A stretch of DNA of 64,000 nt from Allobogoriella deserti (lineage in GTDB: Bacteria > Actinomycetota > Actinomycetes > Actinomycetales > Actinomycetaceae): the NCBI RefSeq assembly GCF_042680605.1, contig NZ_JBHUEE010000001.1, positions 558,001-622,000 on the forward strand. Reading direction: 5' to 3'. Under the pieces are notes generated by a model. It searched no databases, had not been told where the DNA came from, and was given only the letters and a program-made list of their open reading frames with translations. Below, one piece after another: positions 52,097-63,676 of the stretch (position 1 is its first letter; the number at the start of each line of letters is the position of its first letter). The translations under genes and the position numbers were made by a program.

Positions 52097-53395
52097 GTGA
52101 CCACGACGACCGCTCGCCCCGGCGCCACCGCACCGGCGCCGCCCGCCGCGCGCACGCTGACCGCCGGACAGGCCCGCCGCATCGCGATCGCGGCTCAAGG
52201 CCTCGACCTGGCCCGTCCCCGCGCGGTGACGATGGGGCACGTGCAGCGCCTGCTCGACCGCATCGGCTTGCTGCAGATCGACTCCGTCAACGTGCTGGCC
52301 CGTGCCCACCTGCTCCCGGTGTTCTCCCGGCTCGGCCCGTACGACGTCGCGCTGCTCGACCGCGCCTCCGGCGTGGCGCCGCGCCGGATGGTCGAGTCGT
52401 GGGCGCACGTGGCCTCGTACATTCCGGTCACCACCCACCCCCTCCTGCACTGGCGCCGCGAGGCGTACCGCCGGGACGGTCGCGAGTTCGACGAGCGGTA
52501 TCCCGGCCTCCTGGCCGCCGTGCAGGAACTCGTGGCCGAGCACGGACCGGTCACGGCCGGACGCCTGCACGAGGCCCTCGGCCACGATCGCGGCCCGAAA
52601 GAGCACTGGGGCTGGAACTGGACCCCGGCCAAGCGGGCCATCGAGCACCTGTGGCGCGTCGGTGACGTCGTCGTCGCCCACCGGACCAGCCAGTTCGAGC
52701 GCGCCTACGACCTGGCCGAACGGACGCTGCCGGAGGTCGCGCTGGCACCACCCCCGCCGAAGGACGAGGCGACGCGCGAGCTCGTGCGCATCGCTGCCCG
52801 CGCCCACGGCGTCGGCACCGTCGGATGTCTCGCCGACTACTTCCGGTTGCGCATCGACGCTACGACCCGGGCGGTGGACGAACTCGTCGACGAGGGCGCG
52901 CTCGAACCCGTCCGCATCGCCGGGTGGGAGCGGCCGGCCTACCTGCACGCCGAGGCGCGCGTCCCGCGGCGGACCCGGGCCCGGGCCCTCCTCGCCCCGT
53001 TCGACCCGCTGGTGTTCGAACGACGGCGCCTCCTCGCGATGTGGGGCATGCACTACCGCATCGGTATCTACACGCCGCCCGCCGAGCGGGTGCACGGCTA
53101 CTACGTGCTGCCGTTCCTGCTGGGCGAGCATCTCGTCGCCCGTGTCGACCTCAAGGCCGACCGGCAGGCAGGACTGCTCCGGGTGCGCTCCGTGCACGCC
53201 GAGACCGGCGACGACGCGCCCGGCCTGCCGCGGACCGGGGCCGGGGCGTGGCCCGGCCGGGCCGACGTCGTCGGTGAGCTGGCCGCCGAGCTCGGGCAGA
53301 CGGCCCGCTGGCTGGGGTTGTCCGGCGTCGTCGTCGATCCCGACGCCGGGGGTGACCTGCCTACCGAGCTCGCGCGAGCGACCGAGTCGACCTGA
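52097..53395 (+). CDS. Crosslink-repair glycosylase family (YcaQ/AlkZ-like)
   Basis: 432 aa. HTH_42 family: the catalytic QxD motif appears as LLQIDSVNVLARAHLL, with winged-helix repeats and WAMWGMHYRIG-type late motifs. AlkZ/YcaQ proteins unhook interstrand DNA crosslinks. GTG 52,097 has AGGA at good spacing; ATG 52,067 has none. It follows UdgX, forming a repair gene group. Confidence 0.86.
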   Translation: MTTTTARPGATAPAPPAARTLTAGQARRIAIAAQGLDLARPRAVTMGHVQRLLDRIGLLQIDSVNVLARAHLLPVFSRLGPYDVALLDRASGVAPRRMVESWAHVASYIPVTTHPLLHWRREAYRRDGREFDERYPGLLAAVQELVAEHGPVTAGRLHEALGHDRGPKEHWGWNWTPAKRAIEHLWRVGDVVVAHRTSQFERAYDLAERTLPEVALAPPPPKDEATRELVRIAARAHGVGTVGCLADYFRLRIDATTRAVDELVDEGALEPVRIAGWERPAYLHAEARVPRRTRARALLAPFDPLVFERRRLLAMWGMHYRIGIYTPPAERVHGYYVLPFLLGEHLVARVDLKADRQAGLLRVRSVHAETGDDAPGLPRTGAGAWPGRADVVGELAAELGQTARWLGLSGVVVDPDAGGDLPTELARATEST

Positions 53396-53701
53396 CGGGC
53401 ACGCCCAGCCACGCGGTCGGGAGGTCGCGACGAGGGGCGGCGGACGGCGGTGGGTCGGAGCGGCGCGGGGCTGGATGGGTCTGGCCGTCGCGACGAGGAA
53501 CGAGGAGCGAGTGGTCGCCTCGCGCCGCCCGGCCCGGCGCCGGCGACAGCTGGTACGAGGGCAGTTCCCGGTGTCCGCTGAGCGCGATACGTCCGCGAGG
53601 TGCACGTCCGGCCAGGCCCAGCGCCTACCATGGAGCGGTGCGCCCGGCCAGAGGGCGCCAGGGCGGTCGGCCCGCCCACGAACGACGAGCAGGAGTTCTG
53701 C
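53396..53701 (+). promoter_or_regulatory. Non-coding gap upstream of secA
   Basis: 306 bp without a convincing gene. TACCAT near 53,627 could be a -10 box for secA. GTCGCGACGAGG occurs twice (near 53,424 and 53,487). No hairpin or riboswitch was recognised. Confidence 0.35.
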
Positions 53702-56593
<2,892 letters not shown>

Positions 56594-56620
56594 GCACCGG
56601 CTCGCGGCGAACGCGATAGC

Positions 56621-56658
56621 GGTGCCTGAGCGGGCGTTCTCCCGCGCGCTCAGGCACC
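56621..56658 (+). terminator. Hairpin downstream of secA
   Basis: GGTGCCTGAGCG (56,621 to 56,632) pairs perfectly with CGCTCAGGCACC (56,647 to 56,658). TTCAGGCACC recurs at about 56,671. No U-tract. It probably ends secA transcription. Confidence 0.55.
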
Positions 56659-56776
56659 AGAACCCGTCCGTTCAGGCACCAGACACCCGCGCGGAATACT
56701 CCGTGAGGGCTTGGCGTTGACGGCGACGTATCCATGCAAATGCATCAAACAGGCCACCGAGGCGGGAGCGGGCATC

Positions 56777-57955
56777 ATGCAGTTCGGCATCTTCAGCGTC
56801 AGCGACGTGACGACGGATCCCACCACCGGGCGCACACCCGACGACACCGAGCGGGTGCGCTCGATGATGGCGATCGCCCAGCACGCCGACGAGGCGGGCC
56901 TGGACGTCTTCGCCACCGGCGAGCACCACAACCCCCCGTTCGTGGCCTCGTCACCGACGACCATGCTCGGCTATCTGGCCGGCACCACGAAGAACATCGT
57001 GCTGTCCACCGCCACCACACTGATCACCACGAACGACCCGGTGAAGATCGCCGAGGACTACGCGATGTTGCAGATCATCGCGGACGGGCGGATGGATCTG
57101 ATGATGGGCCGCGGCAACACCGGACCCGTCTACCCCTGGTTCGGCAAGGACATCCGCCAGGGCATCAACCTCGCCCTGGAGAACTACGCCCTGCTGCGAC
57201 GCCTCTGGGAGGAAGACGTCGTGGACTGGCAGGGGAAGTTCCGCACCCCGCTGCAGGGCTTCACCGCCACCCCCCGTCCGCTGGACGGCGTCCCCCCATT
57301 CGTCTGGCACGGATCCATCCGTAGCCCGGAGATCGCCGAGCAGGCGGCCTACTACGGCGACGGCTTCTTCCACAACAACATCTTCTGGCCGACGAGTCAC
57401 ACGCAGCGGATGGTCCAGTACTACCGCCAGCGTTTCGAGCATTACGGCCACGGGAGCGCCGACCAGGCGATCGTCGGGCTGGGTGGCCAGTTCTTCGCCC
57501 GCAAGAACAGCCAGGACGCGTGGAACGAGTTCCGCCCGTACTTCGACAACGCCCCCGTCTACGGGCACGGGCCCTCGATGGAGGAGTTCACCACAGAGAC
57601 CCCCCTGACGGTCGGCAGCCCGCAGCAGATCATCGACCGGTACGCCGCGATGCGCGAGCACGTCGGCGACTATCAGCGCCAGCTCTTCCTCATCGATCAC
57701 GCCGGCCTGCCGCTCAAGACCGTGCTCGAGCAGATCGACATCCTCGCCGAGGAGATCGTCCCGGCGCTGCGGGCGGAGATGGAGCCGAAGCGTCCGGCGC
57801 ACGTGCCGGCGGACCCACCCAGCCACGCCGAGCGCGCCGCGGCCGCACGGGCGGACGGCGCCGCGCACCAGGCCCACGTCGCCGGTGACGACCGCTGGAC
57901 CGGGAAGAGTGCCGAGGACGGCGTGGTTGCCCCGAGTGCGGCCTCCGGCCGATGA
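56777..57955 (+). CDS. LLM-class flavin monooxygenase, CE1758 family
   Basis: 392 aa. Luciferase-like fold: MQFGIFSVSDVT, ADEAGLDVFATGEHHNPPFVASSPTTMLGYLA, GRMDLMMGRGNTGPVYPWFG and AAYYGDGFF. The sequence and the FMN reductase partner downstream match the CE1758/CE1759 pair of corynebacteria. ATG 56,777 follows GCGGGAGCGGGC; upstream ATGs are possible. It would oxidise an unknown substrate with reduced FMN. Confidence 0.88.
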   Translation: MQFGIFSVSDVTTDPTTGRTPDDTERVRSMMAIAQHADEAGLDVFATGEHHNPPFVASSPTTMLGYLAGTTKNIVLSTATTLITTNDPVKIAEDYAMLQIIADGRMDLMMGRGNTGPVYPWFGKDIRQGINLALENYALLRRLWEEDVVDWQGKFRTPLQGFTATPRPLDGVPPFVWHGSIRSPEIAEQAAYYGDGFFHNNIFWPTSHTQRMVQYYRQRFEHYGHGSADQAIVGLGGQFFARKNSQDAWNEFRPYFDNAPVYGHGPSMEEFTTETPLTVGSPQQIIDRYAAMREHVGDYQRQLFLIDHAGLPLKTVLEQIDILAEEIVPALRAEMEPKRPAHVPADPPSHAERAAAARADGAAHQAHVAGDDRWTGKSAEDGVVAPSAASGR

Positions 57956-57983
57956 ACGCGGCCGCCCGAGGAGAAGGAGAAGG

Positions 57984-58601
57984 ATGAGCGAGCGCACCAT
58001 CGTCACGATCTCTGCCGGTCTGGGGCAACCGTCGTCCACCCGGTTACTGGCCGACCGGCTCACCGAGGCCACCACGGAGGAGCTTGCGGCGCACGGCCTG
58101 GACGCAGTCGTGCACACCTACGAGCTGCGTGATGTGGCCCACGAGGTCGTCAACGCCATGCTCACCGGGTTCCCCGCCGGCGAGCTGCGGGAGATGCTCG
58201 AGGCGATGACCAACGCGGACGGGCTCGTCCTGACCAGCCCACTGTTCACCACCACCTACTCCGGGCTGTTCAAGTCCTTCATCGACGTCATCGACAAGGA
58301 CTCCCTCACCGGCATGCCGGTTCTGCTCGGCGCCACCGGTGGGACCGCGCGGCACTCCCTCGCGCTCGAGTACTCCATGCGCCCCCTGCTCACCTATCTC
58401 CGCGCCGACGTCGTCACGACGTCGGTCTTCGCCGCCACCGACGACTGGTCCGGGGAGGCGGACGCGGTCAACCCGCTGCCGGCGCGCATCCGGCGGGCGG
58501 GCCGGGAGCTCGCCGAGAAGGTCGCCGGGCGTGAGCCCGGAGACGCGGCGGATGTCTACGACGACGCGCCCTCGTTCGAGGAGATGTTCAAGCGCCTGTA
58601 G
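57984..58601 (+). CDS. NAD(P)H-dependent FMN reductase, CE1759 family
   Basis: 205 aa. Flavodoxin-like FMN reductase: ISAGLGQPSSTRLLADRL, GLVLTSPLFTTTYSGLFKSFIDV and GATGGTARHSLALEYSMRPLL. ATG 57,984 has GAGGAGAAGGAGAAGG before it. It supplies reduced FMN to the adjacent monooxygenase. Confidence 0.9.
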   Translation: MSERTIVTISAGLGQPSSTRLLADRLTEATTEELAAHGLDAVVHTYELRDVAHEVVNAMLTGFPAGELREMLEAMTNADGLVLTSPLFTTTYSGLFKSFIDVIDKDSLTGMPVLLGATGGTARHSLALEYSMRPLLTYLRADVVTTSVFAATDDWSGEADAVNPLPARIRRAGRELAEKVAGREPGDAADVYDDAPSFEEMFKRL

Positions 58602-59105
58602 TCACCCGATCTGCAGTGCGGTGGCACGCCACCGCCCGCGGTGAGCTTCGAGCCGGACTGCTGCGGCACGCATATGGGCCCCGTCGTGCAGGACGACCGA
58701 CGCCTCGACCACGTCGGCCGAGATGCGACACGTGTGCACCCGGCGCACGTGCGGACGGCGAACCGCCGTCGACCGGCGCTGGAGCCGGTGCGCGAGCCCC
58801 GCGCGCCGTGAGACTGTCTCGAACAGTTCCGGACTGAGCCACCGCGTCAGCTGCGCCACCGGCCGGGCGCCGCTGAGCACCTCGACCGTCGAATGCACCA
58901 GGGTGCCTGCCCATCGGCCGGGGTCAGGAAGCGTGTGCGCCTGGTCCTCGGTGTCCGGCGTCGACCCTGGTGACTCCGAGCCGGCGGCTCGCACACGGTC
59001 GCCGGGCTCTGTGCTCGAGATGCGTGGCGTCGCGCCCGGTCCGGTGCGGCGCACGCCGGTGTGGACGTTGCCGGGGTGGACGGGACGGGTCAGGGTCGCA
59101 GTCAT
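58602..59105 (-). CDS. Rv3235-family protein
   Basis: 167 aa. The C-terminus (WLSPELFETVSRRA, RRVHTCRISADVVEASVVLHDGAHMRAAAVRLEAHRGRWRATALQIG) matches the Rv3235 family found near secA in actinobacteria. The N-terminal half is disordered. ATG 59,105 overlaps the LysM gene stop. Its stop directly abuts the convergent reductase stop. Function unknown. Confidence 0.85.
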   Translation of the reverse strand: MTATLTRPVHPGNVHTGVRRTGPGATPRISSTEPGDRVRAAGSESPGSTPDTEDQAHTLPDPGRWAGTLVHSTVEVLSGARPVAQLTRWLSPELFETVSRRAGLAHRLQRRSTAVRRPHVRRVHTCRISADVVEASVVLHDGAHMRAAAVRLEAHRGRWRATALQIG

Positions 59106-59995
59106 GCTGACTCCTCGGTCGGGGCCCGGAGAACCAGGCCGGGGTGGATGGTGTCCGGGTCCGCTCCGACGGTGGAACGGTTCGTCTCGTACCAATCGGG
59201 CCAGGCCGCGGCAACCCGTGCCGGTGTCGCGGGCTGCTCCAGGTGAGCGGCCGCGATGGACCACAGCGAGTCGCCCTCCTCGACCCGGTAGGCCTCGCGA
59301 CCGGGGTCGTCGTGCTCGGGGGGTTCCGGACCTGTGGGCCGGCGATCCTCCCGCTGCGTGGGTCCGGCTGTGTCGGCGCCGGATTCCGGCGCTGCTGGAC
59401 CGGGCTCGCCGGGCGTGCCGTCCTCCCCTCCGCCGCCCTGGCCCGTGGCCTCGTCCGCGGCGGCCCTGCCGGTTGTCTCGCCCGCGTTGGGTCCGTTGCG
59501 GGGCGCCGGTGACTCGGTCGGTGGCACGGCATCGGTCGCGCCCCACCCGAGATCGGCGGGAACCGGCGCCTGAGGACCTGTGCTCGTCTCGTCCTGCGTG
59601 GTCGCGGTCGCAGGGGCCAGGGCGAGCGAGGCGCCGGCACCGGCCGCCGCCGTCGTCATGACCGCCTTGCGCAGCACCGGGAACCCCCAGCGCCTCACCC
59701 AGCGCTCCACGTCAGCCAGGTGCCTGCCCCCGACGCGCGCCCATCGCACCGCGATCACGCCGAGGCAGGTGGCGGCGTACCAGGCGGCGGTCAGGGCGCC
59801 GGCTGCGAGGCACAGGATCGTGACGACCTCGTCGAGCCGGGAGGCCGCCGGCGCGGACCCGGTCAGCGCACGGCCGGTGAGCCAGCCAGCGCGGCACAGG
59901 CAGATGGCAAGTGCCGTTGCCACCAGCAGGCCGGCGGCAGGGGGCAGGAACTGTCGGTGCTCGAGCTGTGCCGAGGTGGTCTCGGGTTGCGCCAT
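59102..59995 (-). CDS. LysM-domain membrane protein
   Basis: 297 aa. Three hydrophobic segments in the first 125 residues, a long Pro/Glu/Gly-rich linker (130 to 235) and a C-terminal LysM-like domain (AYRVEEGDSLWSIAAAHLEQ ... TIHPGLVLRAP), which binds peptidoglycan. It probably tethers an envelope complex to the wall. Co-transcribed with the Rv3235-family gene. Confidence 0.85.
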   Translation of the reverse strand: MAQPETTSAQLEHRQFLPPAAGLLVATALAICLCRAGWLTGRALTGSAPAASRLDEVVTILCLAAGALTAAWYAATCLGVIAVRWARVGGRHLADVERWVRRWGFPVLRKAVMTTAAAGAGASLALAPATATTQDETSTGPQAPVPADLGWGATDAVPPTESPAPRNGPNAGETTGRAAADEATGQGGGGEDGTPGEPGPAAPESGADTAGPTQREDRRPTGPEPPEHDDPGREAYRVEEGDSLWSIAAAHLEQPATPARVAAAWPDWYETNRSTVGADPDTIHPGLVLRAPTEESA

Positions 59996-60171
59996 CGCAT
60001 GGCCTCCGCGTCGGACTGTCAGTGCTGTTTGATGTCGTTTGATGAGCTAGGACGATGTTTTATCGCACATGGTGTTCTACGGCAAGGGGGCGGTGATCGG
60101 CTGTGGAATGCGCCTGTGCGCGGAGGCTGTGCAAGTCCCGAAGCGCGCATCAGGGCCGATACCGTGCCGTC

Positions 60172-60687
60172 ATGAGGTGGGAGGCCCTGTTCGAGGACCT
60201 GGCCGGTCAACTCGACGCCGCCGAGCGCGCCGAGGACGAGGCTCTCGTCGCCGAGCTGACGGCGGCCGAGGCGGGGCGGACGGCCTTCGCCGACCGGTTG
60301 CGCGGCAGGCAGGGCGCACAGGTGCGACTGCGGCTGCGCAACGGGGACGATGTCGAGGGCGTGGTGCTCGATGCCGCGCCCCACTGGGTGCTGGTGGGAG
60401 ACGGCGAGCGGCGCACGCTCGCTCCCCTCGAAGCGATCCAGGCCGCGTGGCCGCTCGCGCACGTGGCGCCCGAGGCCGGGAGAGTCGAACGCGGCCTCCG
60501 GATCACGCATGTGTTGCGCGCCCTGGCCCGCGAGGGAGCGCGCGTGCGCCTCACCTGCGACGGCGGGTCCTACGCCGGGTGGCTCACCCGCGTCGGCGCC
60601 GACCACGTGGACTTGCGCCCGGCTGCCGGGGAGCCCGGACCGCTGACGATCGCACTCGGCGCCGTCGTCTCCGTCTCGACCGTCTGA
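60172..60687 (+). CDS. Conserved actinobacterial hypothetical protein
   Basis: 171 aa. MRWEALFEDLAGQLDAAERAEDEALVAELTAAEAGRTAFADRL is a recurrent actinobacterial N-terminus; the rest has beta-rich RLRNGDDVEGVVLDAAPHWVLVGDG repeats resembling Sm-like folds. Soluble, function unknown. ATG 60,172 is used. Confidence 0.75.
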   Translation: MRWEALFEDLAGQLDAAERAEDEALVAELTAAEAGRTAFADRLRGRQGAQVRLRLRNGDDVEGVVLDAAPHWVLVGDGERRTLAPLEAIQAAWPLAHVAPEAGRVERGLRITHVLRALAREGARVRLTCDGGSYAGWLTRVGADHVDLRPAAGEPGPLTIALGAVVSVSTV

Positions 60688-60717
60688 GGTCTCCCTCGCC
60701 GATCCGGCGGGCGGCGG

Positions 60718-60927
60718 CTACTGCTGCTCCGCCTCGATCCGTGCCCGCGTGCGCTCGTACTGCTGGGCGATGTACTCCTCGAGCGCGGAGTCCTCCACGC
60801 GCCACTGGTTCCGGCCGCCGACCTGGATGGCTCGCAGCTCGCCGGAACGTACCAGCGTACGCACCTGGGTGACCGAGACCGCCAGGGCCTCGGCCACGTC
60901 GGCCAGAGTGAGGAATCGCTGCGGCAT
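60718..60927 (-). CDS. Excisionase/BldC-type MerR-like HTH protein
   Basis: 69 aa. LTLADVAEALAVSVTQVRTLVRSGELRAIQVGGRNQWRVEDSALEEYI is a MerR-like winged helix of the excisionase/BldC family. It sits among chromosomal core genes rather than in the mobile element, so it is more likely a BldC-type developmental regulator than an Xis. Confidence 0.88.
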   Translation of the reverse strand: MPQRFLTLADVAEALAVSVTQVRTLVRSGELRAIQVGGRNQWRVEDSALEEYIAQQYERTRARIEAEQQ

Positions 60928-61050
60928 GGCCACATCATCGCATCGGCGACGCGGCGTCCGCGCACAGGGCGTGCCGGGCCTGTGGACAACGATTTGGGCC
61001 GACGGCGTCCGCGCGGCACCATGGTGCGCCCGAGGACGGAGGGGGCAACG

Positions 61051-61773
61051 ATGACCAGCGACGATCTCCCGCAGGCGCGCCGGATGCGCCGCCCGACCTG
61101 GCGCGATCCGCGCCTCGGCGTCGGCGTGCTGCTCGTGGCCGGATCGGTGGCCCTGGGGACCTGGGCCGTGCGCGACGCGGCCGCCACCGTCGAGGTGTAC
61201 GCGGCGGCGGACGCTCTCACTCCCGGCGAGGCCGTCGTCACGGAGAACCTCGAGGTGCGCGAGGTCCGCCTCGGCGCCGGTGAGGACCTCTACCACCGGG
61301 TTGCGGACGGCCTGCCTGAGGACGCCGTCGCCATGCGCACTGTCGGTGCCGGCGAGCTGCTGCCGCGAGCCGCGGTGGGCACCGGGGAGTCGGTGGACCT
61401 CCGCCCCGTCGTCGTCGACCTCGGCCTGGCCGTGCCGGCCGACCTGCGGGCCGGCACCACCGTCGACCTGTGGCTTGCCGCCCAGCCGCCCGCGGCGGGA
61501 ACCGCCGCACGCGACGACGTGCCCGAGCCGGAGCTGCTGGCACCGGACCTGATCGTCGCCGAGGTCATCGAGGACGATTCCGTCATCGCCGGCCAGGACG
61601 CCACGTCCGTGGAGGTGCTCGTACCGCGTGATGACGTCGCGACCGTGCTGGCGGCGCTCTCCAGCGACGGCAACCTCGTGGCCGTCCCCACGATGAGCGT
61701 CGGCGCGGCCGGACCGGACAGTGTCCCAGCGGAGCACACCGGCGCCACCGGCGGCCCGGACGACGCCTCGTGA
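61051..61773 (+). CDS. SAF-domain protein (CpaB/RcpC-like)
   Basis: 240 aa. One span (LGVGVLLVAGSVALGTWAV) and a SAF domain (DALTPGEAVVTENLEVREVRLGAGE ... VVDLGLAVPADLRAGTTVDLWLA). CpaB/RcpC proteins help assemble Tad pili. It overlaps the CpaE-like gene by 4 bp. It could serve the pilus locus 46 kb away, though separate roles are possible. Confidence 0.82.
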   Translation: MTSDDLPQARRMRRPTWRDPRLGVGVLLVAGSVALGTWAVRDAAATVEVYAAADALTPGEAVVTENLEVREVRLGAGEDLYHRVADGLPEDAVAMRTVGAGELLPRAAVGTGESVDLRPVVVDLGLAVPADLRAGTTVDLWLAAQPPAAGTAARDDVPEPELLAPDLIVAEVIEDDSVIAGQDATSVEVLVPRDDVATVLAALSSDGNLVAVPTMSVGAAGPDSVPAEHTGATGGPDDAS

Positions 61774-63167
61774 GCACCGGCGTTCTGCTCGCGCTGACCG
61801 GCCCCGTCGAGAGCGAGCTCGTCCGGCTGCTGCACGCGCCCGGATCTGACCTGCGGGTGGTACGGCGGTGCGCCGACGTGCCCGAGGTCCTGGCCGCCGC
61901 CGGCGCCGGCCTCGGCACGGTCGCCGTCCTGGGTGCCGAGTTCCCCGGACTGGACCGCTCGGTCGTCGCCCGGCTGCGCTCCGCCGGCACCCGCACCCTC
62001 CTGGTGGCCGCGCCGGAGGATGCGGCACGTGCCTCCGCCCTCGGACCCGACGCTGTCGAACCGACCGGGAGCGCGGCCGCGCTCGCCGAGGCGGTCCGTG
62101 CCGTGGTGCGCACACCCGAGCCGGGCGAGGCCCCTCCGCCACCTCCGCCGTCGCCCGAGCCGGCGCCGGGGACGGTCGGACCGCCCGAGAACCGGGAGGA
62201 GCCCGGAGCCGGCGTGACCGGCAGCGGCGCGAGCGGCGTTGACCCGGGTGGGAGGCAGGCAGCGGCGAGTACGGAAGACGCCGAGACTCCGGGGACTCCG
62301 GCCGGAACCACGGCGGCGACGGGCTCCGGTGCCCGGCGTGGCTCGCTGGTGGTCGTGTGGGGACCACCGGGTGCGCCCGGCCGGACGACGACGGCGGTCA
62401 CCTTGGCCACCGAGCTCGCCACACTGTCGGGCCGGTCGTTGCTCGTCGACGCCGACACCGAGGCGCCCTCGGTCACCCAGATGCTCGGCATCCTCGACGA
62501 CGCCTCGGCGATCGCCGCCGTCTCCCGGCAGGCACTCGCGGGCAGGCTCGACGCCGGGGCGCTGCTGCGCTCCTGCCCGGCGCTCGACTCCTCGGTCCAC
62601 GTGATGACCGGCCTGACGCGCGCGGACCGGTGGCGTGAGGTGCCGGCGGCGGCGCTCGAGGTTGTCTGGGACGTGGCGCGCGAGGCGGTGCCGTGGACCG
62701 TCGTCGACGTCGGTCCCACACTCGAGGGCGACGACGCCGGGTTCGGGCCAGGGCGGCACGAGGCCACCATGTCCGCGCTGAACGCCGCGGACGTCCTGGT
62801 CGTCGTCGGGGCGGGCGACCCGATCGGGATGCGCCGGCTGGTCATGGCGCTCGCGGACCTCGCCGACGGTGACGTGGCCCCGTCCGCGCGTCGGGTCGTC
62901 GTTGTCGGCCGCGTCCGATCCTCGGCGGCGGGCCCGTCACCCGGGCAGGCCGTGCACGAGGCGCTGGCCCGGTTCGCCGGCGTGACGGACCCCGTCGTCG
63001 TCCCGGACGACCGGCCGGCTTTCGACAAGGCCGTCATGCAGGGCACCACCCTCGACCAGGTGGCGCCGAACTCACCCGCCCGGGACGCGCTCGTGCACCT
63101 CGCGCACCGGCTCACGGGCGAACGACACCGGCCGCGGCGCCGACGCCTGTGGTCGGCGCGGCGGTGA
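61770..63167 (+). CDS. CpaE-like P-loop protein with atypical Walker A
   Basis: 465 aa, GTG start. An N-terminal receiver-like part and Pro-rich linker precede a MinD/CpaE-type domain (about 195 to 440): WGPPGAPGRTTTAVTLATELA, SLLVDADTEAPSVTQMLG, TVVDVGP and LVVVGAGDPIGMRR. The signature Lys of the deviant Walker motif is replaced by Arg (GRTT). CpaE/TadZ proteins place Tad machinery at the pole. Co-expressed with the SAF protein. Confidence 0.82.
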   Translation: MSTGVLLALTGPVESELVRLLHAPGSDLRVVRRCADVPEVLAAAGAGLGTVAVLGAEFPGLDRSVVARLRSAGTRTLLVAAPEDAARASALGPDAVEPTGSAAALAEAVRAVVRTPEPGEAPPPPPPSPEPAPGTVGPPENREEPGAGVTGSGASGVDPGGRQAAASTEDAETPGTPAGTTAATGSGARRGSLVVVWGPPGAPGRTTTAVTLATELATLSGRSLLVDADTEAPSVTQMLGILDDASAIAAVSRQALAGRLDAGALLRSCPALDSSVHVMTGLTRADRWREVPAAALEVVWDVAREAVPWTVVDVGPTLEGDDAGFGPGRHEATMSALNAADVLVVVGAGDPIGMRRLVMALADLADGDVAPSARRVVVVGRVRSSAAGPSPGQAVHEALARFAGVTDPVVVPDDRPAFDKAVMQGTTLDQVAPNSPARDALVHLAHRLTGERHRPRRRRLWSARR

Positions 63168-63203
63168 GGTGTCCAGGCGTGCGTCCGCTGAGAGACTGAC
63201 CGC

Positions 63204-63665
63204 ATGCGCGTCTACCTGCCTGCCACCGTTGCCGACCTGACCGCCGAGGACGGCATCGCCGCGCGGTGGGCCCACGCCGTGACGCCGGCCCTCCGCGCCG
63301 CGATGCCCGACGAGGACGACGAGGGGCTGGAGATGACGGCGACCATGGCCGCCGCCGACGACTCGGTCCGCCGACTGGCCGCCGAGCCCGCAGCACCACG
63401 ACGCGTGGTGCTGGCCGCCGACGTCGCGGACTCGCTCACCGAGGTCCCGCAGGAGCCGGGCGTCGACCGCCTGCCCACGGCGATCCGCATCACCGATGAC
63501 GTCCCGTGGCACGACGTCGTCGCCCTGCTCGTGGACGAGCCCGGCGCCGAGGACGACGTCCGCGCGGCCGCGGCCGGGGACGACGAGGCGTTCGAGCGCA
63601 GCGCCGATCGCGATCTGCTCTGGTACGACACCGGCGAGCGCGGGGATCTGCTCAGCCAACTCTGA
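63204..63665 (+). CDS. DUF6912-like protein
   Basis: 153 aa. MRVYLPATVADL and the C-terminal ERSADRDLLWYDTGERGDLL match a conserved actinobacterial family; very acidic. Function unknown. Convergent with sbcC. Confidence 0.78.
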   Translation: MRVYLPATVADLTAEDGIAARWAHAVTPALRAAMPDEDDEGLEMTATMAAADDSVRRLAAEPAAPRRVVLAADVADSLTEVPQEPGVDRLPTAIRITDDVPWHDVVALLVDEPGAEDDVRAAAAGDDEAFERSADRDLLWYDTGERGDLLSQL

Positions 63666-63676
63666 GCCGGGGCGGC

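Noticed and set aside
60718..60927. HTH gene as the excisionase of the mobile element
   Set aside because: It lies 50 kb away among core genes, and large serine integrases use directionality factors unrelated to this family in most cases.
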